The notes under the pieces: model-generated
Seen by the model: the letters and a program-made list of their open reading frames with translations, nothing else
The model's database searches: none
What the model was told of the DNA's origin: nothing
Made by a program: the position numbers and the translations under genes
DNA from: Salidesulfovibrio brasiliensis JCM 12178
GTDB taxonomy: Bacteria > Desulfobacterota > Desulfovibrionia > Desulfovibrionales > Desulfovibrionaceae
NCBI RefSeq assembly: GCF_001311825.1
Contig: NZ_BBCB01000006.1
Location: 1-64,000, forward strand
DNA length: 64,000 nucleotides
Direction of reading: 5' to 3'
Part shown: one piece after another, positions 56,086 through 64,000 of the stretch
How positions within the stretch are numbered: the first letter of the stretch is position 1
Layout: every line of letters begins with the position of its first letter

Positions 56086-57108
56086 TTAGTAGCGAAAAAG
56101 AATTCCCCCGTCCGCGTCGTCGATGGTCTGACAGCCGGTGAGCACCATGGCCTGCGTGAGCTGGCCCTTGAGTATGTCGATGTATGCTTCCACGCCATCT
56201 GTCAGGCCGCCGAGCGCTGCGATAGAGAACGGGCGGCCGACCATTACGCAATCCGCTCCAAGAGCGAGCAGTTTGAGTACGTCCACTCCGTCACGCACGC
56301 CGCCATCGGCAAAGATCGTCAGGCTTCCCTTGACCTTTTCGGCCACGCCGGGGAGGACTTCCGCAGTGCCGGGGCAGTGGTCGAGCACTCGTCCACCGTG
56401 GTTGGAGACAACGATGCCGTCCACGCCGAGATCGGCGGCGAGAGCTGCCTCATCCGGGGCCATGACGCCCTTGAGAATGAATTTGAGGCCCCAGTCGTGC
56501 ACGGTCTCGATGACGCTCCTGAGTTCCTCGGGCGTCTTGGGGGAGACCGGTCGGCCCATTTTGCGAAGGGTGATCAGTCCGGCCGCGTCAATGTCCATGC
56601 CGATGGCCGGGCAGCCGGTTTCATGGGCTTTTTCGAGTTTTTCGTTCAACTCTACACCTTCCCACGGCTTGACGAACGGAATGCCGTGTCCGCCGTTATC
56701 CACGATGGCCTTGTTGCCGCACTCGTGAATGAGCGGGGGAACGCCGTCGCCGGTGCAGCCCACGATTCCCTTGTTCTTGCAGCCGCCCACCACGGCCTGC
56801 GTGTACTCTTCTTCCTCGATCTGGCCGCCCATGTTGAAGGAAACGCCGCCGATGGGCGCTGCCATGACGGGCATGTCGAGGTCGATACCGAGAATGCTGG
56901 TGGCGGTCTCGGGCTCGGTGGCGCCGTGGATCAGCCGCATGTTCAGCCGTACGTCGTGCAGCGCGTTGACGTTGTTCTTGAACGAGCTGCCAGTGCCGAG
57001 GCCGCCCATGCCGGGCACTTCCCCGGCGCAGGCCTTGCCGTCGCAGACTTTGCAGACCCGACAGTATCCTTTCATCAGTTCACGTGCTTTTTCGCGAATT
57101 TCTTTCAT
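56086..57108 (-). CDS. FMN-dependent alpha-hydroxyacid dehydrogenase with N-terminal Cys cluster
   Basis: A 340-residue protein of the alpha-hydroxyacid oxidase/FMN dehydrogenase family, which oxidises L-lactate or a related 2-hydroxyacid to the oxo acid. The catalytic His is in SNHGGRVLDH and the FMN phosphate loop is GGVRDGVDVLK, followed by GRPF. The N-terminus has a CxxCxxCxxxxC cluster (Cys16, 19, 22, 27) that could hold an iron-sulfur or zinc site and pass electrons. The start ATG 57108 follows GAGGAGG. It lies behind the TauE and GntR genes, in one operon. Confidence 0.85.
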   Translation of the reverse strand: MKEIREKARELMKGYCRVCKVCDGKACAGEVPGMGGLGTGSSFKNNVNALHDVRLNMRLIHGATEPETATSILGIDLDMPVMAAPIGGVSFNMGGQIEEEEYTQAVVGGCKNKGIVGCTGDGVPPLIHECGNKAIVDNGGHGIPFVKPWEGVELNEKLEKAHETGCPAIGMDIDAAGLITLRKMGRPVSPKTPEELRSVIETVHDWGLKFILKGVMAPDEAALAADLGVDGIVVSNHGGRVLDHCPGTAEVLPGVAEKVKGSLTIFADGGVRDGVDVLKLLALGADCVMVGRPFSIAALGGLTDGVEAYIDILKGQLTQAMVLTGCQTIDDADGGILFRY

Positions 57109-57127
57109 TGGTATATCCTCCTCGGGA

Positions 57128-57925
57128 TTAAATGAGGCTCCAGAGCATTTTGCTGCCCACGAGGAACAGCAGCAGGGCAAATATCTTCTTGAGCTTGCCC
57201 ACCGGCAGGCTGTGGGCCAGTTTCGCTCCCAGCGGCGCAGTGAAGATGCTCATGCTGACGATGCCGGCAAGGGCCGGAAGGTAGATGTAGCCGATGGACA
57301 GGGACGGAACACCTTCAACGCCGAAACCGCGCCAAGCATACCCCAAAGAACCGGCAATGGCGATGGGCAGGCCGATGGAAGCGGCCGTTCCGATGGCCTG
57401 ATGGATTCTGACGTTGCACCACGTCAGGAAGGGAACCGAGAGCGTGCCGCCCCCGATGCCAACCAGTGCGGAAAAGATGCCGATGCCGTTCCCTGCGGCG
57501 AACATGCCTGCCGGGCCGGGGATGGTCCTGCCCGGCTTGGGCTTCTTGCCGGTGAGCATCTGGTAGGAAACGTAATAGAGGAAGAGGCCGAAGAATCCTT
57601 TCAGGAAATTGGTCGGCAGCGCGGTGGCGATGACCGATCCGAGCAGGGTGCCGGTCAGGATGCCGGGGGTGATGACCTTGAAGACGTCCCAGAGTACTGC
57701 GCCGTGCTTGCGGTGGGCCAGCATGCTGGAGATGGACGTGAAGATGATGGTGGCAAGCGAGGTGCCGAGGGCGAGGTGCATCATGACCTCGTTGGGCACG
57801 CCCTGTGCGGTGAAGCAGAAGTAGAGGATGGGCACGATGACCAGACCGCCGCCGATGCCGAGCAGCCCGGCGAGCACGCCTGCAAAAGCGCCCATGAGCA
57901 TGTAGGTGATGAAGATGGAAAGCAC
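57128..57925 (-). CDS. TauE/SafE-family membrane permease
   Basis: A 265-residue membrane protein with about eight helices and the two internal repeats of the TauE/SafE (DUF81) family: GAFAGVLAGLLGIGGGLVIVPIL at the start and GIFSALVGIGGGTLSVPFL in the middle. Such proteins export sulfite or organic acids; in the context of the neighbouring 2-hydroxyacid dehydrogenase and GntR regulator it may carry a small organic acid across the inner membrane. The regulator lies 13 bases upstream and the dehydrogenase 19 bases downstream. Confidence 0.85.
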   Translation of the reverse strand: MLSIFITYMLMGAFAGVLAGLLGIGGGLVIVPILYFCFTAQGVPNEVMMHLALGTSLATIIFTSISSMLAHRKHGAVLWDVFKVITPGILTGTLLGSVIATALPTNFLKGFFGLFLYYVSYQMLTGKKPKPGRTIPGPAGMFAAGNGIGIFSALVGIGGGTLSVPFLTWCNVRIHQAIGTAASIGLPIAIAGSLGYAWRGFGVEGVPSLSIGYIYLPALAGIVSMSIFTAPLGAKLAHSLPVGKLKKIFALLLFLVGSKMLWSLI

Positions 57926-57938
57926 TGGCGTCTCCTCG

Positions 57939-58610
57939 TTAATTCATGGTTGTCTGTTCGATTTCACAGAGGTGGTCTTCCATGGCCTTGCGCGCCTCTT
58001 CGCTGTCGCCGTTTTCAAGTGCGTCCACAATGCGCATGTGGCCTGTCACGGACGCCAGCCCGCGTGATTCGTTTCGCAGCGGTGCAATTCTGGTGTCGTC
58101 AATAAGGGCTTGAGACGCATCCAGCACTTCAAGCACTGCCGTGTTGTTGGCCGCCTCGGCCAGAATGCGGTGGAATCTGCCGTCCTGCTGCGAGTCGTCC
58201 TGCTGCTTGAGCACAGCCTGATGCTGGTCGAAGACTACGGCCTTGAGTGCATCAAGCTGTTCCCGCGTGATGCGTTTGGCAGCCAGTGCGGCGATTTGGG
58301 GTTCAAGCATGTGGCGCAGCTCGAATATTTCTCCGATGCGCTCGTGGTGTCTGCTTACCGCACTCGTTACGGTCTTCATGATGCTGGAGAAATCGGTGCC
58401 TTTGTAATAGGTACCGTCACCGTGGCGGCTCTCCAGAACCCCTGCTTCGGCCAGTGTGCGGAGCGCTTCGCGGATGCAGTTGCGGGAGACATGGAACTGC
58501 TCGGCGAGCTTACGCTCTGGCGGCAGCTTGTCTCCGCGCTTGTACCCATTGGTCTCGACAAGCTCGAGGATGCGCTTGGTGATCAGTTGATATTGGGGAG
58601 ATGTGTTCAT
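57939..58610 (-). CDS. FadR/LldR-type GntR repressor
   Basis: A 223-residue regulator. The N-terminal winged helix (10-75) has GDKLPPERKLAEQFHVSRNCIREALRTLAEAGVL, the GntR signature; the C-terminal FCD domain (about 90-215) has conserved His and Asp residues (FELRHMLEPQIAAL, DGRFHRILAEAANNTA) that would bind a metal and an organic acid effector. I take ATG 58610. The promoter upstream carries two palindromes of the FadR class, so it probably represses its own operon and responds to the substrate of the dehydrogenase, perhaps lactate. Confidence 0.88.
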   Translation of the reverse strand: MNTSPQYQLITKRILELVETNGYKRGDKLPPERKLAEQFHVSRNCIREALRTLAEAGVLESRHGDGTYYKGTDFSSIMKTVTSAVSRHHERIGEIFELRHMLEPQIAALAAKRITREQLDALKAVVFDQHQAVLKQQDDSQQDGRFHRILAEAANNTAVLEVLDASQALIDDTRIAPLRNESRGLASVTGHMRIVDALENGDSEEARKAMEDHLCEIEQTTMN

Positions 58611-58611
58611 A

Positions 58612-58670
58612 TTGGTCCAACCAATTCCTGTTTTGGTGATACCAATACTGAAAGAGGAACCGCATTGCAA
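58612..58670 (-). promoter_or_regulatory. Promoter with two GntR operators
   Basis: TTGCAA (58665-58670) and TATTGG (58642-58647), 17 bases apart on the minus strand. Two perfect five-base palindromes TTGGT-N3-ACCAA lie at 58612-58624 and 58633-58645, with centres 21 bases apart, two helical turns. One overlaps the -10 box, the other the ribosome site. This is the expected target of the FadR/LldR-like repressor encoded directly downstream. Confidence 0.75.
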
Positions 58671-58750
58671 GCGCCAATAGCATTTTCGTCAGTTGCGAAA
58701 ATGGACAAATAAGGTAAGGTGTCAGAAGAATTACAAAACGGGGTGATTTC

Positions 58751-59320
58751 ATGCATGAAACCAGTCTTGGCGGCACCTTGCGCGACTATCTGACCGGCGA
58801 GGAAATCGAAGAGACGACCTACGAAGAGTTTCGTCAGGCCCTTGCGAAGATGCTGGTCGAGGAGAAGGGCTATCCGAAGGACCGTCTGCGCGCGAAAGTC
58901 GACATCACCTATACAATTGATGGCGAACAGTTCGACCGGCCGGTTGATCTAGTGGTTGTCGGCGATGACGGACAGCCGATTTTCCTGATCATATTCTGTT
59001 CGGGAGACGTGGGGAGCTATGAGCGCGAGACGGTCTGTGCTGCGCGTCTCATCGGTGAAACGCCTGCATCGCATGCATTGGTGACGGACACAATGGGTGC
59101 TTCACTCATGGACGTGAAGACAGGAGAGTGCGTAGGCAGTGGCATGACCGCGCTGCCGTCATGGGACGAGTTGCAGGAAATGGTCGCAAAAGCCGACATG
59201 CAGCCCCTGAACGACGAGCAGAGGGAACGGCAGACCCGGATTCTGCACACCTACAGCGGATTCCTTTTCGGGAGTTGCTGTAATGAGTCCTGCAGCGTGC
59301 CCCCGAAAAAAAAGGACTAG
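58751..59320 (+). CDS. Type I restriction R-subunit N-terminal-like protein, degenerate
   Basis: A 189-residue protein with the fold of the HSDR N-terminal domain: YPKDRLRAKVDITYTIDGEQFDRPVDLVVVGDDGQPIFLI. In active PD-(D/E)xK nucleases the strand after the Asp ends in an ExK motif; here it reads IFCSG, so the Glu and Lys are missing and nuclease activity is unlikely. The C-terminus has a short Cys pair. It stands alone between a regulator and a ferredoxin gene, without restriction or methylation partners. Function unknown. Confidence 0.68.
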   Translation: MHETSLGGTLRDYLTGEEIEETTYEEFRQALAKMLVEEKGYPKDRLRAKVDITYTIDGEQFDRPVDLVVVGDDGQPIFLIIFCSGDVGSYERETVCAARLIGETPASHALVTDTMGASLMDVKTGECVGSGMTALPSWDELQEMVAKADMQPLNDEQRERQTRILHTYSGFLFGSCCNESCSVPPKKKD

Positions 59321-59523
59321 TCATCCACGAGAAAGATGCAGTCGCCGGGACAGCACATGGCCGCTTCAGCGATCTCTTCTTCCGTGGCTTCCGGTTTGAC
59401 AAGAAACGGTTTCTCGGTGCCATCGTCCCAGCCGAATACTTCGGGATTCAGGTCGACGCAGCCGTAACAGCCATTGCATCCGCTCAGGTCGAGCCCGACT
59501 TCTTTTTTCTTGGAATCGCTCAT
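59317..59523 (-). CDS. Small [4Fe-4S] ferredoxin
   Basis: A 68-residue protein with a single CxxCxxC motif (Cys16, 19, 22) followed by PEVFGWDD and a distal Cys in MCCPGDCIFLVDD. That gives a single [4Fe-4S] cluster, as in the monocluster ferredoxins of sulfate reducers. Cytoplasmic electron carrier; its partner is not shown by position. The stop overlaps the end of the converging 58751 gene by four bases. Confidence 0.9.
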   Translation of the reverse strand: MSDSKKKEVGLDLSGCNGCYGCVDLNPEVFGWDDGTEKPFLVKPEATEEEIAEAAMCCPGDCIFLVDD

Positions 59524-59576
59524 GAATCATAGATTAAGTCCCGGACCGGGAAAGGCAAGAATCGGACGCTGAAATC

Positions 59577-60556
59577 ATGCCGAAAAGCAGGGAAGTTTTC
59601 GACTACGTGAAAAGTCGGGGCTGGGCAGATCTGTCCGGCCCCGAATCAGTCTTGTTTCTCGCAGCCGGTGAGTATAACGAGAACTATCTTCTGGAAACAC
59701 GTGACCGTGGTCGTTGCGTGTTTCGCATCAATCACGGCACCCAGCTCGGCCTCGACGATCAGATAGGCTACGAGTTCAGGGTCTTGCAGGCTGTTTATCC
59801 CTCCGGCGCGACCCCTGAGCCATACCTTGTGGACAGCGCAGGGACCGAAACCTTTCCCAACGGCGTGCTGTTGATGCGGTTTCTGCCCGGCGGCGCGTTT
59901 GCGTATGAAGAGGACTGGCGCGGTGCGGCGGGCGTGTTTGCGGCCGTCCACGGCGTGCCGGTTCCGGACGGGCTGGTGGTTCAGGCCGACCCGGTTCGCG
60001 CAATCGCCGAGGAGAGCTTCGAGCTGGTGAATCGCTACCCGGATCATCCCAGAAAACGGGAGCGGGACATGATTCTGCGCTACCGTGACACCGTGCTGAA
60101 CCTTGCGGACGAGGCCGCCGAGCTGTTTGGCGAAGACCCTCTCTGCGTGGTCAACACCGAGGTCAACTCCGGCAACTTCATCGTGGACCGCGAGCACGAT
60201 AAGGTCTGGCTGGTGGACTGGGAAAAGGCCGTGGTATCCAGTCGTTTTCAGGATCTCGGGCATTTTATGGTGCCCACCACGACGCTCTGGAAGAGCGATT
60301 TCCGTTTTGACGGGCAGGGCAGGAAGGTCTTTGTGGCCGAGTATCTGCGCCGGGCCGGGATTTCCATGTCCCTGAACGACGCGGTCTTCGGTGCGGACAT
60401 CATGGAGCGGACTATCCTGCTGCGCGCATGAGCTGGTGCTTCATGGCATGGTACGAATACACGCGTCCCGGCAGGGAACTGAAGGACGAGTTCACCTTCG
60501 GGCGCATAAACCGGTATCTGGACGAGATGGAATGTTTTTTCAAGCGCGGGGCCTGA
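59577..60556 (+). CDS. Aminoglycoside phosphotransferase-type kinase, one frame break
   Basis: A kinase of the APH/choline kinase fold, about 326 residues. The N-terminal lobe has FLAAGEYNENYLLET; the catalytic loop reads VNTEVNSGNFIVDRE with Asn and Asp residues, and the metal-binding Asp follows in VWLVDWEKAV. The frame ends early after MERTILLRA, but one extra base near 60426 continues it to MSWCFMAWYEYTRPGRELK and a natural stop at 60554-60556. The extended end overlaps the ABC ATPase gene by 25 bases, tying the kinase to the YnjBCD-like transporter. Confidence 0.75.
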
Positions 60557-61491
60557 CGAGGCGCTACGGCGGGACGCCGGTTCTACGGGACGTCACCTTT
60601 GACGTGAAGCAGGGCGAGATGGTCTCCATCATCGGCCCGAGCGGGGCGGGCAAGACCACGCTGCTCAAGCTCATCGCGGGGCTGGAGCGCCCGGACGAGG
60701 GCGCGCTGCGCTTTGACACCACGCCAACCCGCGAGAACCCGGTCATTCTCGTTTTTCAGGATTACGTCCTCTTTCCCAACATGACAGTCTTTGACAACGT
60801 GGCCTTCGGGCTGCGTTCGCGCAGGATCGCCAAGAGCGAAATCCGCAGACGGGTCATGGACGTGCTCGATTATTTCGGACTGGCGGACAAGGCGGATCAG
60901 TATCCCAACGAGCTTTCCGGGGGCCAGCGGCAGCGCGTTGCCATCGGACGCGGGTTGGTGGTCAATCCCATGATGCTGCTTCTGGACGAGCCGTTCGCCA
61001 ATCTGGACCGAAATCTCAAGCTCCAGACAGCCGAGTTCATACGCGAAACCCAGCGCACTTTCGGGGTGACCACCTTAAGCGTCACCCACGATTTGGAGGA
61101 GGCCTTTGTGATGTCGGACCGCATCGGCCTGATAATGGACGGCGAACTGGTCCAGTACGGCAGAAGCAAGGACATCTATTTCAATCCGGTGCATGACGAG
61201 GCCGCGCGTTTTCTGGGGCCATTGAACATTCTGGAAGGCGAGGCGCTGCGTCTGGTGTCTGATGGCCCGACAGGCCGCGTGGCGGTGCGCCCCGAGGCGC
61301 TTGGCTTGACCGTGGACGAGAACGGTCCCGGAATCATTGCCGAGGCCGTGTTTGCAGGGCATTTCACGCGGTTTGCCGTGGATATTGGCGGTGAGCGCAT
61401 CGTGGTATACGGAAACGGGCCGGGCCTTGTGCCCGGAGCACGGGTTTCCGTGCGGATTCTTGATGAGTTGATTAAAAAGGGGACAGTATAA
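60532..61491 (+). CDS. ABC transporter ATPase, YnjD/ThiQ/PotA-like
   Basis: A 319-residue ATPase. Walker A GPSGAGKTT, Q-loop VFQDYVLFPN, signature LSGGQRQR, Walker B LLLLDEPFANLD, switch VTHDLEEA; a C-terminal regulatory domain (about 240-319) has VAVRPEALGL and the fold of the TOBE domain. ATG 60532 lies in the end of the kinase gene. Its stop shares one base with the binding protein start. It energises the importer below. Confidence 0.9.
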   Translation: MFFQARGLTRRYGGTPVLRDVTFDVKQGEMVSIIGPSGAGKTTLLKLIAGLERPDEGALRFDTTPTRENPVILVFQDYVLFPNMTVFDNVAFGLRSRRIAKSEIRRRVMDVLDYFGLADKADQYPNELSGGQRQRVAIGRGLVVNPMMLLLDEPFANLDRNLKLQTAEFIRETQRTFGVTTLSVTHDLEEAFVMSDRIGLIMDGELVQYGRSKDIYFNPVHDEAARFLGPLNILEGEALRLVSDGPTGRVAVRPEALGLTVDENGPGIIAEAVFAGHFTRFAVDIGGERIVVYGNGPGLVPGARVSVRILDELIKKGTV

Positions 61492-62708
61492 TGAGGGGTT
61501 TTATTGCCGCATTCATGGCGGTGCTGATGCTTGCTGTTGCAGGGTGCGCGGATTCCGGGCCGGGCGAGACCGACTGGTTGAACAAAGAGTATTCCGCCAT
61601 TGAAGAGGCGGCGAAAGACTCAACCGTGCGGTTCTACATGTGGGGCGGTTCCGCGCAGATAAACCAGTGGGTGGACACCTACGTGGCCGAAGAGGTCAGG
61701 AACCGTTACGGCATCACGCTGGTGCGCGTGCCCATGGACGCCTCGGTGTTCGTCAACAAGCTGCTGACCGAAAAGGCTGCGGGCAAGACCTCCGGCACCA
61801 TCGACCTGCTGTGGATCAACGGCGAAAACTTCAAGAAGTGCCGTCAGGCGGACGCGCTCTTTGGGCCGTACGCTGACAAGCTTCCGAATTTTCAGAAATA
61901 TGTGGACAGGAAACTGGCCGCCCACGACTTCGGGTTTCCTACGGACGGCTATGAAACGCCCTACGGCACTGCCCAGTTTGTGTTTGAATACGATTCCGCG
62001 CGGCAGTCCGGCCATCCGGCCGCTTTTGCAAACCTCAAGGAATGGGTGAAGAAAAACCCCGGCCGGTTCACCTACCCGCAGCCGCCGGACTTCACCGGTT
62101 CCGCATTCATCCGGCAGGCATTCTATGCCGTGACGGGCGGCAGCGACCAGTATCTCGGTGGTTGGGACGAGGCGCTCTTCAATCGCAACGCCCCCAAGCT
62201 CTGGGCGTATCTGAACGATCTCAAGCCGTATCTCTGGCAGGAGGGAAGGGCTTATCCCAAGAATGTCGCCGCGCTCGATACGCTCTTTGCCCGCGGCGAG
62301 GTGGACATCAACATGTCCTATCACCCGATGCACGCCCAGAGTAAGATTCTTGAAGGCACGTACCCCGAGAGCGTGCGGACCTTCATCATGAAGGAAGGGT
62401 CCATCTTCAACCTGCACTTCACGGCCATCCCGTTTAATGCGTCCAACAAGCCCGGCGCCATGGTGGTGGCCAACTTCCTTATGAGTCCCGAAGCCCAGCT
62501 CTCCAAACTCGACCCGGCCAACTGGGGCGACTTCCCCGCGCTGGACAACACGCTGTTGCCCGATGAAATGCGCGAAGCCATGCAGGCGGTGGACCTCGGA
62601 GAGCCGACGCTCGGCCCGGACGTCCTTGGTGCCGCGGCCGTGCCGGAGATAGCCGCCGAGTATGTGGAGGCGCTGGAACGCGGCTGGGAGGAGAATGTCC
62701 TGCGCTAG
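61491..62708 (+). CDS. YnjB-like ABC substrate-binding lipoprotein
   Basis: A 405-residue binding protein with a lipobox (VAGC, residue 18), hence a periplasmic lipoprotein. It has the YnjB features WGGSAQINQWVDTYV near 46, RYGITLVRVPMD, DLLWINGENFKKC, DFGFPTDGYETPYGTAQFVFEYD and PPDFTGSAFIRQ. The substrate of YnjBCD systems is not established; thiamine-like compounds or polyamines have been considered by fold. It is coupled to the ATPase upstream and to the permease, whose start lies 14 bases inside its end. Confidence 0.85.
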   Translation: MRGFIAAFMAVLMLAVAGCADSGPGETDWLNKEYSAIEEAAKDSTVRFYMWGGSAQINQWVDTYVAEEVRNRYGITLVRVPMDASVFVNKLLTEKAAGKTSGTIDLLWINGENFKKCRQADALFGPYADKLPNFQKYVDRKLAAHDFGFPTDGYETPYGTAQFVFEYDSARQSGHPAAFANLKEWVKKNPGRFTYPQPPDFTGSAFIRQAFYAVTGGSDQYLGGWDEALFNRNAPKLWAYLNDLKPYLWQEGRAYPKNVAALDTLFARGEVDINMSYHPMHAQSKILEGTYPESVRTFIMKEGSIFNLHFTAIPFNASNKPGAMVVANFLMSPEAQLSKLDPANWGDFPALDNTLLPDEMREAMQAVDLGEPTLGPDVLGAAAVPEIAAEYVEALERGWEENVLR

Positions 62709-63573
62709 GGCCGGAACGGGACGCACGCTTCTCAAGCTGTCGCCCCTGCTGGTCCCTCTGGCGCTGCTCTTTGCCGGAGGACTGGCGCTGGCCGTGGCTC
62801 AGTCGTTGGGCTACATGCTGCCGTTCGACTATCATGGTGGCAGGTTCGACGCCTATGCCAACCTGCTCACGGAGCGCTGCATCAAATCCGCCGCGCTATC
62901 GCTTTACGTGGCCGTGGTCTCGGCGGGACTGTCCGTGGCCGTGGGCTCGGTGCTCGCCTACGGCATCTGGCGGCTGCCGGAGCGACTCGAGCGCGCCGCC
63001 ATCGTCTACAAGGTTCCGCTCATTTTGCCGCATATCGCTGTAGCCTTCATCGTACTGATATTCTGGAGTAAATCCGGGGTAGTCAGCGCGGCGGCATATC
63101 ATGCGGGGTTGGTGGCGAGCATCGACCAGTTCCCTTCGGTCCTTTTTTCCGGCAACGGGCTGGGGATGATTCTCGCATACACCTATAAGGAAATACCGTT
63201 CACCATCCTGCTGGCCTACGCGGTCCTCAAGCGCATGGACCCGCAGCTTGTGACCACGGCCTCGATGCTCGGGGCCAGCGAGCCACGGGTGTTCCTGCGC
63301 GTGGTGCTGCCGCACATGGCAAAAACGCTGCACACCACCTTCATCATCCTGTTTCTTTACTCTTTCGGAGCCTTCGACATTCCGTTTCTCCTTGGCGAGA
63401 GCACGCCCGGAATGCTGTCGATCGAGGTCTATAACCTCTATTTCCGGCGGGAGCTGGCGGACCGGCCAACGGCTATGGCCATCCTGACCTGTATGTTCCT
63501 GTTCTCGCTCTTCTTTATCTGGCTCTACACCCGGGTTGCCAAGCAGATGCAGCCAAGGGAGCGCAAGCTGTGA
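62695..63573 (+). CDS. ABC transporter permease, YnjC-like, first half
   Basis: A 292-residue membrane protein with six helices and the ATPase-contact loop TTASMLGASEPRVFLRVVLPHM near 200-220. GGAGGAG precedes ATG 62695. In E. coli the YnjC protein has both permease halves fused; here they are two genes, this one and the next, which starts within its stop codon. It forms part of the importer for the ligand of the YnjB-like protein. Confidence 0.88.
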   Translation: MSCARAGTGRTLLKLSPLLVPLALLFAGGLALAVAQSLGYMLPFDYHGGRFDAYANLLTERCIKSAALSLYVAVVSAGLSVAVGSVLAYGIWRLPERLERAAIVYKVPLILPHIAVAFIVLIFWSKSGVVSAAAYHAGLVASIDQFPSVLFSGNGLGMILAYTYKEIPFTILLAYAVLKRMDPQLVTTASMLGASEPRVFLRVVLPHMAKTLHTTFIILFLYSFGAFDIPFLLGESTPGMLSIEVYNLYFRRELADRPTAMAILTCMFLFSLFFIWLYTRVAKQMQPRERKL

Positions 63574-64000
63574 GACACTGGCTGGCGTTCGGCTTCATCG
63601 CGTTCTGCGCGCTCTTTCCGCTGCTGGTGCTTGCCGCGTATGTGGCGTCTCCGGGCTGGACGTGGCCGGAGCTGGTGCCCGGACGCTTTGATACCCACGC
63701 CGTGGAGTACCTCTTGTCCCAGTATCCGGTCATTACCCGGCACATGCTCTCGTCCGTGGCCTACTCCTTGGCGACGGTGGTGGTGACCTTCTGTCTGAGT
63801 ATTTTTCCGGCCCATCACTTTGCGCGGCATGACTTTGCGGGCAAGACGTTTCTGGAGGGGCTGCTGCTTGCTCCGGCGTTGGTGCCGTCCATGACGTTTT
63901 CCATGGGCGTGCACGTCATGTTCATCCGCACAGGCTGGCAGATACCTTTGTGGGCGTGGTGCTGGCGCTGTCGCTTTTCAGCTATCCTTTCATGCTGCGC
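63570..64000 (+). CDS. ABC transporter permease, second half, cut by window end, one frame break
   Basis: Starts at GTG 63570, overlapping the stop codon of the first permease gene. The visible 140 residues have several membrane helices, beginning MRHWLAFGFIAFCALFPLLV and continuing to VPSMTFSMGVHVMF. At about 63933-63935 the frame breaks: after FIRTG the observed frame gives WQIPLWAWC, but one extra base gives LADTFVGVVLALSLFSYPFM, the expected continuation. The gene runs off the window. Confidence 0.8.
   Translation, partial: MRHWLAFGFIAFCALFPLLVLAAYVASPGWTWPELVPGRFDTHAVEYLLSQYPVITRHMLSSVAYSLATVVVTFCLSIFPAHHFARHDFAGKTFLEGLLLAPALVPSMTFSMGVHVMFIRTGWQIPLWAWCWRCRFSAILSCC

Noticed and set aside
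59524-59576. Thiamine riboswitch before the kinase and YnjBCD-like transporter
   Set aside because: The gap is only 53 bases and lacks the conserved CUGAGA element.

Overview
The window looks like chromosome of a Gram-negative sulfate-reducing bacterium of the Desulfovibrionaceae type. This is inferred from gene content and high GC rather than from any marker gene: a UbiD decarboxylase of the menaquinone type, a very large NAD-glutamate dehydrogenase, CheV, several TauE/YnjB/tauABC-like transporters, a TudS-like desulfidase, and the order argF-argG-argH-(winged helix)-ftsH-folP-cdaA-ybbR-glmM-galU-X-priA-ompH. No rRNA, CRISPR array, insertion sequence or phage gene was seen. Three tRNA genes are present: two initiator tRNA-Met and one tRNA-Leu(CAG).

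Layout. 1-6.9 kb: hydrolase, small hypotheticals, an MTA/SAH deaminase-like amidohydrolase, ubiD. 6.9-8.3 kb: Hpt protein and CheV. 8.4-12.6 kb: glutamate dehydrogenase with an HPPD-like VOC protein. 12.7-14.8 kb: thiol peroxidase, then an ArsR/SmtB regulator with an SO_0444-type metal efflux permease. 14.9-17.3 kb: tauABC-like ABC transporter. 17.3-20.2 kb: phoH-ybeY-membrane AlbA_2 protein. 20.5-24.6 kb: argF, argG, argH, wHTH. 24.8-36.6 kb: ftsH, folP, cdaA (c-di-AMP synthase), cdaR-like ybbR gene, glmM, galU, priA, ompH-like gene, SH3 protein. 36.6-39.8 kb: a zinc-ribbon protein behind a sigma-28-like promoter, and a polar amino-acid ABC transporter. 40-45 kb: a complete ECF transporter with a TudS-like desulfidase, bracketed by two directly repeated initiator tRNA genes. 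45-54 kb: GT2/LAB_N/VTT membrane genes, a PAS-GGDEF cyclase, PAP2, DUF1848, two glycosyltransferases, a UDP-glucuronate decarboxylase. 54-59.5 kb: ComB-like protein, a REC-PAS-GGDEF regulator, tRNA-Leu, a GntR-controlled 2-hydroxyacid operon, a degenerate nuclease-fold protein, a ferredoxin. 59.6-64 kb: a kinase with a YnjBCD-like ABC transporter, cut by the window end.

Two general points matter to a reader. First, eleven otherwise intact genes contain at least thirteen frame breaks, nearly all explained by loss of one base, often in a short G/C or T run. I annotate each as one gene across the break and suspect indel errors in the assembly rather than real pseudogenes. Second, the most system-like locus is the ECF transporter plus TudS-like desulfidase, a candidate uptake-and-desulfuration module for a thiolated small molecule. 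Other loci with readable regulatory logic are the SmtB-like regulator and its operator, the GntR regulator with two TTGGT-N3-ACCAA operators, and the sigma-28-like promoter.
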